A stretch of 64,000 bases of DNA from Pseudomonadota bacterium (GTDB lineage: Bacteria; Pseudomonadota; Alphaproteobacteria; Rhizobiales; Xanthobacteraceae). The stretch lies in NCBI GenBank assembly GCA_023404675.1, contig JAEYAW010000033.1, positions 1-64,000 of the forward strand, read 5' to 3'. A program made the translations under genes and the position numbers. Of the stretch, positions 1 through 8,565 are shown piece after piece; positions within the stretch are counted from its first letter, which is position 1, and each line of letters starts with the position of its first letter. The notes under the pieces are model-generated. The model saw only the letters and a list, made by a program, of their open reading frames with translations, had not been told where the DNA came from and did not search any database.

Positions 1-1
1 G

Positions 2-127
2 CGCGCCAAACGTGACGAGGTGCAGATGACCCGCTCCAACGCCGCAGGCTCCACCCGCGCCGCGGTGCCGTTGCAGACGCCGATGTCGCCCGGCGATTCC
101 ATCGTCGTCGGCGAACGCTGGTTCTGA
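2..127 (+). CDS. C-terminal end of a probable polysaccharide export protein (partial)
   Basis: Only the last 41 codons are in the window; the gene enters from the left edge and ends at a TGA. The tail ends in a segment reading SPGDSIVVGERWF, which resembles the C-terminus of Wza-type polysaccharide biosynthesis/export lipoproteins with SLBB domains, where a PGD.I.V turn precedes a terminal aromatic residue. That assignment rests on a short motif only. The protein would act in the periplasm or outer membrane in capsule or exopolysaccharide secretion. The next gene is convergent, on the opposite strand. Confidence 0.45.
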   Translation, partial: RAKRDEVQMTRSNAAGSTRAAVPLQTPMSPGDSIVVGERWF

Positions 128-148
128 CCGGCTCGCTCCGGACGACGA

Positions 149-490
149 TCAGGGCGCGACCCAGCGCCGGCCCCAGCTGCCTTTCCACCCGGTCAGCGCG
201 CCGTTTCGGAACTGCAGGTAGAGCGGATCGCGGCGCGGAAAGAAGCCGCTGCCGCCATTCTCCCGATACACCATGAACAGCTCCTGCCCCGGACGGCCGC
301 GCACGTAAGTGAGCGGGATGCCGAGCGCATAGGCCGCGTCGGACGCGCTCATGCCGAAGGCCAGCGGCCGCGTGTTCGAGAGCGTGCGCGTGAACGGCGG
401 ATCGAACCGCTCCGCCCGGGCCGCAGATGCCGCACAGACGAGACACGTGACGGCGAGCCTTGAGGCGAGCTTGGGGCCGGTTCGAATCAT
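149..490 (-). CDS. Small secreted hypothetical protein, 113 aa
   Basis: I chose the ATG at 490 because it opens a clear Sec signal peptide (basic MIRTGPKLASR, hydrophobic AVTCLVCAASAARA, likely cleavage after ARA). The mature part, about 87 residues, is rich in Gly, Arg and aromatics and ends in GWKGSWGRRWVAP. The central GMSASDAAYALGIPLTYV stretch, a helix followed by strands, suggests a small BamE/SmpA-like fold, but this is inference. I do not recognise a named family. It sits downstream of arginase on the same strand with a gap of about 77 bp. Confidence 0.6.
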   Translation of the reverse strand: MIRTGPKLASRLAVTCLVCAASAARAERFDPPFTRTLSNTRPLAFGMSASDAAYALGIPLTYVRGRPGQELFMVYRENGGSGFFPRRDPLYLQFRNGALTGWKGSWGRRWVAP

Positions 491-567
491 GCGCTGCTCC
501 GAAAATCTTCCCTCGAAAGCTACACCAGCGCATTTGCGCGCGAAATGGAGCCTGCCCGAGGCCGTCG

Positions 568-1554
568 TCACAGCTCCGGCGCGGTCTGGCGGGCGATGAT
601 CTGCTGCCCGAACAGGCTGCCGATCAGATCCACCGCGACGCGCGCGGTGCGGCCGCGCTCGTCGAGGAACGGATTCAGTTCCACGACGTCCACGGAGCGG
701 ACGAGACCTGAATCGTGCAGCAGTTCCATCACCAGATGCGCCTCGCGATAGGTCGCGCCGCCCGGCACCGTGGTGCCGACGCCGGGGGCCAGCGCCGGAT
801 CGAGAAAGTCCACGTCGAACGAGACATGCAGCACGCCGCTCCGCGCCTTGACCCGCTCGATCACGCGGCGGATCAGCACGCTGACGCCGAACTCGTCGAT
901 CTGGCGCATGTCCGCGATCGGGATCGCACGGTCGCGGATCAGCTCCTTCTCCAGCGGATCGATGGTGCGGATGCCGAACAGCGACAGCCGATCGGGCCGG
1001 ATCGACGCGCGAGGCTCCGTGCCGAGGAGATTTCCAAGGCCGTTCTCTCCGCACAGGAACGCCGACGCCATGCCGTGGATGTTGCCCGACGGCGAGGTGC
1101 GCGGCGTGTTGTAGTCGGCGTGCGCATCGAGCCACAGCACGAACAGCTCGCGCCCCTGCGCGTGCCAGTGCCGCGCGACGCCGTTCACCGAGCCCATGGA
1201 CAGGCTGTGATCGCCGCCGAGAAAGATCGGCACCGCGCCGTTGCGCGCCAGTTCGTACGCCTGCGCGCTGATCGCGCGCGTCCATGCGGCCACCTCGGCA
1301 TAGTGGTGGGCATTGGCCGGTGCGGCCGGTTCCCGCCCGGGCGCGGGGCGGGCGAGATCGCCGTGATCGGCGACGCTGTAGCCAAGGCTTTCCAGCGTCG
1401 CGGCGAGGCCCGCGGTGCGCAGCGCCGCCGGCCCCATCAGCGCGCCACGTTGCGAGGCGCCGACTTCGAGCGGGATGCCCAGCAATGCGATCGCCTTGCC
1501 GTCCGGGTGGGCCGGATCGGACGTCAGCGCGTCACGGGAAAGGCTGTCGGTCAT
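568..1554 (-). CDS. rocF: Arginase, 328 aa
   Basis: Arginase hydrolyses L-arginine to L-ornithine and urea in the cytoplasm with a binuclear manganese centre. All signature motifs are present: GGDHS at residues 113-117, DAHAD at 143-147, SFDVDFLDP from 245 and an acidic VELNP at 291-295. Length is normal for bacterial arginases (about 300-330). The start at 1554 (MTDSLSRD) is preferred over upstream in-frame codons because residues upstream are arginine-rich and non-conserved. It lies downstream of the SbcC-like gene with a gap of about 90 bp, so it could be read from that operon or from its own promoter. Confidence 0.93.
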   Translation of the reverse strand: MTDSLSRDALTSDPAHPDGKAIALLGIPLEVGASQRGALMGPAALRTAGLAATLESLGYSVADHGDLARPAPGREPAAPANAHHYAEVAAWTRAISAQAYELARNGAVPIFLGGDHSLSMGSVNGVARHWHAQGRELFVLWLDAHADYNTPRTSPSGNIHGMASAFLCGENGLGNLLGTEPRASIRPDRLSLFGIRTIDPLEKELIRDRAIPIADMRQIDEFGVSVLIRRVIERVKARSGVLHVSFDVDFLDPALAPGVGTTVPGGATYREAHLVMELLHDSGLVRSVDVVELNPFLDERGRTARVAVDLIGSLFGQQIIARQTAPEL

Positions 1555-1646
1555 GATCGCTCCGTCCGCATGCGGGCTGCGGGGCAGGCCAGCGCCACGC
1601 GAAGGTATGAAAGCAGCGTTCGATTGCAAGCCTGCGATGGCGCGGA

Positions 1647-4268
1647 TCAGTCGGCGGGCTTCCAGTCCGTCATCTGCAGCCGGTGGCCGCCGAGCTTGGC
1701 GAAGGCCCGCTGGCGGCATGAGAAGACGATGATCTGCTGATCCCGCGCAATGCGGTGCAGGGCGTCGAACATCCGCTCGATGCGGTCGTCGTCCGAATAG
1801 ACCAGCGCGTCGTCGAGCACGACCGGCGCGGCCTTGCCGTCCCGCGCCAGCAACCGCGCGAAGGCAAGGCGCGTGAGGATCGCAAGCTGCTCGCGCATGC
1901 CCCCGCTGAGCGCCGTCACCTGCTCGTCCTGGCCGTTGCGCGTCAGCGACTGCGGCAGCAGCGTGGCGTCGTCGAAGGTGACGGACGCATCGGCGAACAG
2001 CACGCTCATCAGCGGGCGCAGCTCGCGCATCACCGGCTCGAAATAATGATCGCGCGCCTCGCTCCGCGCCGCGTCCAGCGTGTCGCGCAGCCGGGTCAGG
2101 ACACTGACTTCCTTTGCGAAGCGCGCCACCTCCGCCCCGGCGGCGGTGCGCTTCTCGATGGTCTCCTGCCAGATTTCCTCGACCGCATCGTCGGAGCGCG
2201 TGCGGATGCGCTCGTCCAGCCCGGCCAGCTGCCGTTTGAGCTCCTGCGCCTGCGTCTCGGCGTTCTTCAGCGCGGATTGCATGCGGCGGTGGGCAGCCTC
2301 GGCATTCGCCAGATCGTCGGTCGCCTGTTCGAGGCTCGCCACCTTCTCCTTCGCGGCGGTCAGGGCGGCGTCGGTCTCGCCAAAGCTCCGCATCAGCTCG
2401 GCCTCGCGCTCCGCCCGTGTCGCGATCGGGCCGAGCTGGGCGTCGAGGGTCCTGATCTCGCCGGCAAGCGTATCGACGGCGCGTTCGGCATCGAAAGCCG
2501 CCTGCGTCGCGGCCTTGAGCGCGGCCTGTGCGCTCTGCGCGGCGAGGCGCGCCGTGCCGATGCGTTGTCCGGCGGCGGCCAGCGCCAGCCGGACCGCGCC
2601 GGTCTCTTCCGCCGTTTCGGGAGCGTCCGCGCTGATCGCCGCCAGCCGCGCGATATCGGCGCGCAAGGTGTCCAGTCCGTTCGGCGCAAGCAGCCTGAAT
2701 CGTTCGTGGGCGAGCCTCGCCGCGCTCTTCTGATCGTGCGCCGCCGCCTGCCGCGCGCGCGCGGCCGCGATGTCCTCCACGCCGATCCGTTGCAGCAGAT
2801 CCCGGCGCGTCTGTTCGGCGCGCGCAAGCTGCGAGCCGTCGACGACGGGCGGCACGATCGTCAAGGCGCCGATGCCATCGATGTCGAGACGAAGCGGCCC
2901 GGCGACGCGATGGTCCTCGCCGCCCGCAAGCGGCTCGCCGTCGCGGGTGATGCCGGCGGCGACACCGTCGCGATAGTCGATCCGCACCGTCGGGGACTTT
3001 GCCGCCGCGATGGCGCGCTGACGAACGAGTTCGGTGTCGGCCTGCTCCAGCTCGCGCAGCAGGGCGTCGGGCACGTCGAGCGCCTGCGCGGCGGCCTTGT
3101 GATTTTCGCCGGCCTGCCGCGCCGCCTCAGCTGCGGCGAGCGCCTCGCGCAGGCCGCCGAGTTGCGCCGTGGCCTCGCGCGCGCGCTCGGCCCGTTCGCA
3201 CAGCGCCAGCAGATCGCGCGCGCGCTGTTCCTCCTGCTCGGCGACCTCGACGGCCTCGCGCGCGCCGAGCTCGGCTGTCGAGGTCTCCTGCCGGTTGCGC
3301 GCCGCTTCCTCCTGTCGCGCGGCTGCGGTCGCATGAAGGCCGTGAAGCTCGCGCGCGCGCGACAGCGCGGCCCGGAACGAGTCCAGCGCGGCGCGCGCCG
3401 ATTCGCCGGTGTTGGCGGCGAGCTGCAATTCCGCGCGTGCGGCGTCGAGCATCCCCTTGCGGGCCTTGGCGTCGTCGAATGCCTTCTCGGCCGCTGCGGC
3501 GTCTTCGCGCAGCGCGGCGATCTCCGCCGGATTCTCGATCTCGGTGAGCCGCGCGCGCAGTTGCCGGCGCGTGTCGAGCGCCGTGCGCAGATCGCGCACC
3601 TCGCCTTCGAGGCGTTGTTCCTCAGCCAGGAGTTCGTCGTGCAGAGCGATCGCCCGCGCGTAAGGGCCATCCTTCTTGGGCCCTCTGCTTGTCATGAGCC
3701 GTGCCAGTTCCTCATCGCAGGCGACGAGAATCTCCACCATGCGTCGCCCGCCGGTAATGGCTTCGACCTCGCCCTGCACCGAGGACAGCACGTTTTCACG
3801 CGCCTGCTTTTCGTCTTCCTCCTCGCTCTTCTTGCGAAGATCGAGCCCGGTGACGCCCTGCCGCACCCACAACAGCCCCGCTGGTCCTGCCCCGCCATCG
3901 CGCACGAGATTGCCGATGAAGCGCTCGGCCTCGTCCGCCTGCGCCAGCAGCCGTCCGGAGGCGAGATCGCGCACGGTGGCGCGCCGACCGCTGAGGAATT
4001 GCTTGGTGAGGCGATAGGCGCCGTCGCCGGTCGTGATGTCAGCCTCGATCAGCGGGCTGCCGCCGCTGTAGGGCTGCAGTCCCTTCACCAGCGCCGGCGC
4101 GCCGGTATGCGCCTGAAAGAACAGCGCATGCAGCGCGTCGAAGCAGGTCGATTTGCCGTGTTCGTTGGTGGCACACAGCACGTTGACGCCATCGGCAAGG
4201 CCTTCGATGGCGATGCCTTCGCCGGCGAAGCGGCGGATGTTGTAGAGGCGGAGCGCGGTGAGTTTCAC
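1647..4268 (-). CDS. SbcC/YhaN-like coiled-coil ATPase, 873 aa
   Basis: SMC/Rad50-type ABC ATPase, expected to pair with the SbcD-like nuclease encoded just upstream and to process DNA ends. The N-terminal half-domain carries a Walker A (NEHGKST, residues 35-41). A long Glu/Ala/Arg-rich coiled coil fills the middle. The C-terminal half-domain has the ABC signature LSGGM from about residue 787 and a Walker B VVLDDA near 816-821. No CxxC zinc-hook motif is visible, so this is closer to the YhaN/AAA_27 type than to classical SbcC (over 1000 aa). The start is a GTG overlapping the SbcD-like stop in a GTGA, indicating translational coupling. An upstream in-frame extension to 5621 is a shadow of the SbcD gene. 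Confidence 0.88.
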   Translation of the reverse strand: MKLTALRLYNIRRFAGEGIAIEGLADGVNVLCATNEHGKSTCFDALHALFFQAHTGAPALVKGLQPYSGGSPLIEADITTGDGAYRLTKQFLSGRRATVRDLASGRLLAQADEAERFIGNLVRDGGAGPAGLLWVRQGVTGLDLRKKSEEEDEKQARENVLSSVQGEVEAITGGRRMVEILVACDEELARLMTSRGPKKDGPYARAIALHDELLAEEQRLEGEVRDLRTALDTRRQLRARLTEIENPAEIAALREDAAAAEKAFDDAKARKGMLDAARAELQLAANTGESARAALDSFRAALSRARELHGLHATAAARQEEAARNRQETSTAELGAREAVEVAEQEEQRARDLLALCERAERAREATAQLGGLREALAAAEAARQAGENHKAAAQALDVPDALLRELEQADTELVRQRAIAAAKSPTVRIDYRDGVAAGITRDGEPLAGGEDHRVAGPLRLDIDGIGALTIVPPVVDGSQLARAEQTRRDLLQRIGVEDIAAARARQAAAHDQKSAARLAHERFRLLAPNGLDTLRADIARLAAISADAPETAEETGAVRLALAAAGQRIGTARLAAQSAQAALKAATQAAFDAERAVDTLAGEIRTLDAQLGPIATRAEREAELMRSFGETDAALTAAKEKVASLEQATDDLANAEAAHRRMQSALKNAETQAQELKRQLAGLDERIRTRSDDAVEEIWQETIEKRTAAGAEVARFAKEVSVLTRLRDTLDAARSEARDHYFEPVMRELRPLMSVLFADASVTFDDATLLPQSLTRNGQDEQVTALSGGMREQLAILTRLAFARLLARDGKAAPVVLDDALVYSDDDRIERMFDALHRIARDQQIIVFSCRQRAFAKLGGHRLQMTDWKPAD

Positions 4269-5389
4269 GACGCCACCTTCTCGCAATAGGCGAACAGCCG
4301 CGCCAGCGCCGCGCGCGCAATGTCGCGTTCCTCCAGTGCGAGTCGTTCGTCCGTGCTTTGTGTCAGCAATGTCTCGGCGGCGTTGCGCAGCGCGCCGGAG
4401 CGGTCGATCAGGTCGAGATCGGTGCTGGTGCAGTCGCTCGCCAGCGCGTCGTCGTCGATCGCGGCGTAAGCAAACTCGGGTGCGACCTTGTCGAGTGCCG
4501 TCAGGAGCGCGGAGCGGCTGGCGACGCTGCATCGGCCCGAGGCGACGACCCGCAGCAACGTCTGGCGGCGCGCGGCACCTGTGACGAGATGCCCGGCGAG
4601 GCGTGCGGCCGCATCGTCCCCGGACATCAGGGCGAGCTCGAGCGTCTGCCAGGTGAAGCTTCCGGTCGGCAGCGGCGTCACCTGCGGCGGCGCGGAGGGG
4701 CCGTCGATGCCGACGAGCAGCGCCTGCCCCGGCTCGGCGTGCTTGAAGCGATCCGGCTCCGGGGTGCCGCTGTAGAAAGTGCGCTCGTTGATCTGCATCC
4801 GCCCGTGCCAGTCGCCGAGCGCGAGATAGGAAAGGCCCGCGCGCTGTGCGCGATCCGGCGCGAGGATGTCGGATGCGCCGCTGTCCTCCGAAAAACTCTG
4901 GATCGCGCCATGGGCGAGGCCGATCCGCACCGCGCCATCCGGGGTGATCGCGCCGTCCATCCATTCGGTGAGGTCGCGGCCGGGCCGGCGGGCCGGGCAG
5001 GGCGCGGGCAGCAGCACCGCGTTGTCGCCGAGCGCGATCGGCGCGGGCTCGACCGCCAGCGTCACGTTGTCGGGCGCGGCGGCGCGCATCGCCGTCCACA
5101 GTGGATCGGCGGCCAGCGAATCGTGATTGCCGGGCAGGAGGATCCAGCGCAGCGGCGCATGGTCGCGCATCGCGGCGAGCGCCTGACGCAGGATTTCGGG
5201 AGCCGGGGTCTCGGTGTCGAAGGTGTCGCCCGCGAGCAGCACGGTGTCCGCGCCATGGGCGCGGGCCTGCTCGGCCAGCCGCTGGATCGCGGCGTGCCGC
5301 GCCTCGCGCAGGCGGCCGCGCAGGTCTTCGGGCAACTGGCCGAAGCGCTTGCCGAGATGCAGATCGGAGGAATGGATGAAACGAAGCAT
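4265..5389 (-). CDS. SbcD/YhaO-like DNA repair exonuclease, 374 aa
   Basis: Calcineurin-like metallophosphoesterase of the Mre11/SbcD family, the nuclease partner of the SbcC-like ATPase that follows it. Metal-binding motifs are in order: SDLHLG at residues 8-13, GDTFD at 54-58, GNHD at 87-90, a His at 160 (LAHGA) and GDWHG from 192. The C-terminal part from about residue 260 is the capping/partner-binding region and is less conserved. It is 30 bp downstream of the helicase gene end and overlaps the ATPase gene by 4 bp, so the three probably form one transcript. Confidence 0.88.
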   Translation of the reverse strand: MLRFIHSSDLHLGKRFGQLPEDLRGRLREARHAAIQRLAEQARAHGADTVLLAGDTFDTETPAPEILRQALAAMRDHAPLRWILLPGNHDSLAADPLWTAMRAAAPDNVTLAVEPAPIALGDNAVLLPAPCPARRPGRDLTEWMDGAITPDGAVRIGLAHGAIQSFSEDSGASDILAPDRAQRAGLSYLALGDWHGRMQINERTFYSGTPEPDRFKHAEPGQALLVGIDGPSAPPQVTPLPTGSFTWQTLELALMSGDDAAARLAGHLVTGAARRQTLLRVVASGRCSVASRSALLTALDKVAPEFAYAAIDDDALASDCTSTDLDLIDRSGALRNAAETLLTQSTDERLALEERDIARAALARLFAYCEKVAS

Positions 5390-5419
5390 GGCGACCGGAG
5401 GGAAACCAGAACCCGGCGC

Positions 5420-8400
5420 TCAGTTCAAGGCCGGCATCGCGTGCCGCTCGCGGGCGCGGGCGATGGCCTCGTCCAGCCGCGCGCGCGAGGGCGTGGTGAG
5501 CCGCTCGACATTCAGAAGCCGCGCCAGCGTCAGCGCCGGATCGGGCTCGTCCAGCAGCGCCATGTTGGCGGCCGCGACGGCCGCGAGTTCGGCCAGCGGA
5601 ATCTCGGCGATGTTGCGCCACGCATCATCATCGAGCGGCGGGCGGAAGGTGAGGAATTCAACCACGGTGCCCTTGCGCCAGACGAACGGGCCGGAGGTTT
5701 CGATGGTGCGGTCCGCCTCGCGCAGGTGCAGGGCGATGCGTTCGCGGATCCGGTTTCCGGTGCGCAGCCAGCCATGGGCCCGCGCGATGCGCTGGGCGAG
5801 AATGTCCTCGCGCAGCGGGGCTTCGCAATCGATCACCGCTTCGATCATGCGGCGCAGCGTGTCGCGGTAGTCGAAGTCGTGGAAGCGGTCCGGCTCGGCC
5901 GCGATATGCGACAGATCGGTGATCCGGTACGGCGCAACACTCTCCGCCGGACGCGCGGCCGATCTCACCGCTTCGAACGGCTGCGATTCGTCTTCCGGTT
6001 CCCGGGCATCGCCATCACTGCCGGGAGGCGTGGCCTCGGGCTCCGTCGGGGCGGGCGATGCGTCCGGCTCGACCGGCTCGATCTCGTGCCCGAGATCCCA
6101 GCCGGTTGCCGCCTCGTCCGTCGGTTCCACATCGGCCTGGACGCGTCGGGACTGGTCGAGCAGATCGTTCAGCGCGGCGTGCAGGCGCTGCGACGCGCCA
6201 TCTGCATCGAACCACCAGTCGGTGGACCACACCCGCAGGATGTTCCAGCCGAGCCCGCGCAGCACCTGCTCGCGCACCTTGTCGCGATCCCGCGCCGTCG
6301 CCGAGCTGTGATAGGCCGCGCCGTCGCATTCGATGCCCGCGAGATAGCTGCCCGCGCGGTCCGGATGCTTGATGCCGAGATCGACGCGAAAGCCCGAGAT
6401 GCCGACCTGCGGCACGATCTGCCAGCCGAGCCGGTCCAGCGCCTCCGCCACCATCTCCTCGAACGGGGACTCGTGATCGCCCAGCGATCCATCGTCCTGC
6501 GCGGGCAGAGCGGCCGCGCCGCGCGCCGCGTAATCGAGGAATGCCTTGAAGTGCCGCACGCCCAGCGACTTCGAGCGCTCCGCCGCGATCTGGTCCGCCA
6601 GCATGCCGGAGAACACGATCAGTTCCTGCCGGGCGCGCGTGATCGCGACGTTCAGCCGCCGCTCGCCGCCGGTCTTGTTCAGCGCGCCGAAGTTCAGGCC
6701 CAGCTTGCCCGCCGCATCGGTGGTGAAGGTCACCGAGAACAGGATCACGTCGCGCTCGTCGCCCTGCACGTTCTCGAGGTTCTTCACGAAGGTCGGCTCG
6801 AACCGATCGTCGGCGAAGAACCATTCGAGTTCCGGCGCATTCCGCCGCGCCTCGTCGAGCAGGTCGAGGATGAGGGTCTGCTGCTGGACATTGAAGGTGA
6901 TGATGCCGAGCGTCGGCCGCTTGCCCTCCGGCAGTTTCAGCCAGCCGCGCATCCGGCGCACGGCTTCGTCCGCCACCGCGCGCGCCTCGATGGGATTGGT
7001 GCGGCTCTTGCGCGTGCCGCCGTCATAGACCGAATGCGGCAGATGCTGCATCCGGACCGCGCGGTCGTCGACCATCGGCGAGGGGAAGGTGACAAGCCGG
7101 TTCTCATAGTAATGACTGTTGGAGAAAGCGATCAGCGACTCGTGCCGGCTGCGATAGTGCCAGCGCAGATCGCGCATCGGGATGCCGGAGGCCCGCGCCT
7201 CGTCGAGAATGCTTTCGAGATCCTGCTGGAAGGATGGCGTCTCGTCGTCGCCATCTCCGTCGCTCGCGCCGAAGAAATTGGTCGGCGGCAGCTGCTTCGG
7301 GTCGCCGACGATAATGGTCTGCCGGCCGCGCGCGATGGCCCCGACGGCGTCCCATGTGGTGATCTGCGAGGCTTCGTCGAAGATCACCACATCGAACAGC
7401 GCCTGATCCGGCGGCAGATACTGGGCGATGGAGAGCGGCGACATCAGCATGCAGGGCGCGAGCCGGGAGAATGTCGTGGGCATGTCGCCGATCAGTTCGC
7501 GGATGGTGCGGCTCGGCCGCCGCAATTCCATCTGGTGGCGCAACAGCCCAAGTTCGGAGCGTCGCGGCACGGACTGCGCCGAGGGAAGCCCGTGGGCCAC
7601 GGCGCTGGCGACGCGCGCCGGCGTCGCGGCGCGGACGAGGTCGTCGATCGTGCGGAAATCCGTGATCGCGTGCTCGTGCTGGAAGCGCCGGAAATCGCGG
7701 AGTACCGGATCGCCATCCAGCGCCGGCTTCAGCCACCAGCGCGCATAGGCCAGCCGGAACGATTCGCCGGTTTCCGCCGGGGCGATGGATCCGGCCTCGA
7801 TCTCCGCGACCAGCGGCTCAAGGTTCGAGGCGATGGCCTTGCGGCGGACCGCGCACCAGGACGACCAGTCGCGCAGCATGCCGCGTTCGCGGCTCAGCGC
7901 GGCGAGTGACGCCGACAGCTCCGACAGCGGCGTTTCGCTCTGCCCCACGCGCGGATCATGGCCAGCCAGCGTGGCGAATGCGGCGGCCGCCTCGTCGAAC
8001 GCGGTCAGCGCGCGGACATGGTCGCCGGCCGCCTGCCGCAGCGGATCGGGTCCGTGAAACACGCTCGTGTCCGGTTCGAGCGATGGCCCGATAGCGCGGG
8101 CGATGGTTTTGATCTCGTCGATCGGGCGGCCGAGATTCACCAGCGAATCGAGCAGGCGTTCGGCGCTCGCGATATGGTGCTCCACCGCCGCGATGTCGGT
8201 GTCGAGCCCGGCGAAGCCGTCGAAGCGGGCCAGTGGCGCGGCGGTCGCTGCAACGTGGGTCTGCTGCATCCGGCGCAGCAGCGCGATGTCGCGTTCGGGA
8301 TCGGACGACCCGCCCGCCGCATAGCCGCTCAGCCGCTTGACGACGCTTCGCCGCCCGAGCCAGCTCATCGGCCAGAACGAGGCCGATGCGGCGCGCCAGG

Positions 8401-8551
8401 CCTGCTCGATTTCGTCGACCGGGATGCGCATCACGGCGTCGCGGGCATAGCGAACGGACAGGCCGGACTCGGCGGCGCGATAGCCTGAGATCACGGATTG
8501 CAGATCGCTCAGCGCGGCGCGCGCGTGCTTGAGCTGCGGATCGGATATCAT
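5420..8551 (-). CDS. C-terminal part of a DUF4011/SF1 helicase/Vsr-like nuclease/DUF3320 protein (frameshifted)
   Basis: Second half of a giant helicase-nuclease whose first half lies at 8566-11372 in another frame. This frame carries the later SF1 helicase motifs: a Walker B-like FDEAS near residue 390, GDPKQLPP just after it, VQGDERD and the NVAITRAR motif VI. Residues of roughly 695-790 form a Vsr/MTES_1575-type nuclease, with FEEMV, FRVDLGI and IECDGAAYHSS matching the E-D-ExD active site. The last part fits DUF3320 repeats. The ATG at 8551 (MISDPQL) is the first Met after the shift and would give about 1043 aa. No ribosome binding site decides it, so independent expression is doubtful. 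The SbcD-like gene follows after 30 bp. Confidence 0.8.
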   Translation of the reverse strand: MISDPQLKHARAALSDLQSVISGYRAAESGLSVRYARDAVMRIPVDEIEQAWRAASASFWPMSWLGRRSVVKRLSGYAAGGSSDPERDIALLRRMQQTHVAATAAPLARFDGFAGLDTDIAAVEHHIASAERLLDSLVNLGRPIDEIKTIARAIGPSLEPDTSVFHGPDPLRQAAGDHVRALTAFDEAAAAFATLAGHDPRVGQSETPLSELSASLAALSRERGMLRDWSSWCAVRRKAIASNLEPLVAEIEAGSIAPAETGESFRLAYARWWLKPALDGDPVLRDFRRFQHEHAITDFRTIDDLVRAATPARVASAVAHGLPSAQSVPRRSELGLLRHQMELRRPSRTIRELIGDMPTTFSRLAPCMLMSPLSIAQYLPPDQALFDVVIFDEASQITTWDAVGAIARGRQTIIVGDPKQLPPTNFFGASDGDGDDETPSFQQDLESILDEARASGIPMRDLRWHYRSRHESLIAFSNSHYYENRLVTFPSPMVDDRAVRMQHLPHSVYDGGTRKSRTNPIEARAVADEAVRRMRGWLKLPEGKRPTLGIITFNVQQQTLILDLLDEARRNAPELEWFFADDRFEPTFVKNLENVQGDERDVILFSVTFTTDAAGKLGLNFGALNKTGGERRLNVAITRARQELIVFSGMLADQIAAERSKSLGVRHFKAFLDYAARGAAALPAQDDGSLGDHESPFEEMVAEALDRLGWQIVPQVGISGFRVDLGIKHPDRAGSYLAGIECDGAAYHSSATARDRDKVREQVLRGLGWNILRVWSTDWWFDADGASQRLHAALNDLLDQSRRVQADVEPTDEAATGWDLGHEIEPVEPDASPAPTEPEATPPGSDGDAREPEDESQPFEAVRSAARPAESVAPYRITDLSHIAAEPDRFHDFDYRDTLRRMIEAVIDCEAPLREDILAQRIARAHGWLRTGNRIRERIALHLREADRTIETSGPFVWRKGTVVEFLTFRPPLDDDAWRNIAEIPLAELAAVAAANMALLDEPDPALTLARLLNVERLTTPSRARLDEAIARARERHAMPALN

Positions 8552-8565
8552 GCCATGGTCGCGGC

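Noticed and set aside
1755..4289. Plus-strand open frame of 844 codons
   Set aside because: Antisense to the SbcC-like gene; arginine/alanine/glutamine-rich with no domain, a product of high GC.
4269..5621. N-terminal extension of the SbcC-like gene
   Set aside because: Out-of-frame reading of the SbcD-like gene; the GTG at 4268 starts the ATPase domain.
4358..7909. Plus-strand open frame of 1183 codons
   Set aside because: Mirrors the helicase and SbcD-like genes, low-complexity, no domain or RBS.
7956..8565. Continuation of the helicase N-terminal frame
   Set aside because: Arginine-rich non-conserved tail; true coding moves to the other frame at about 8565.
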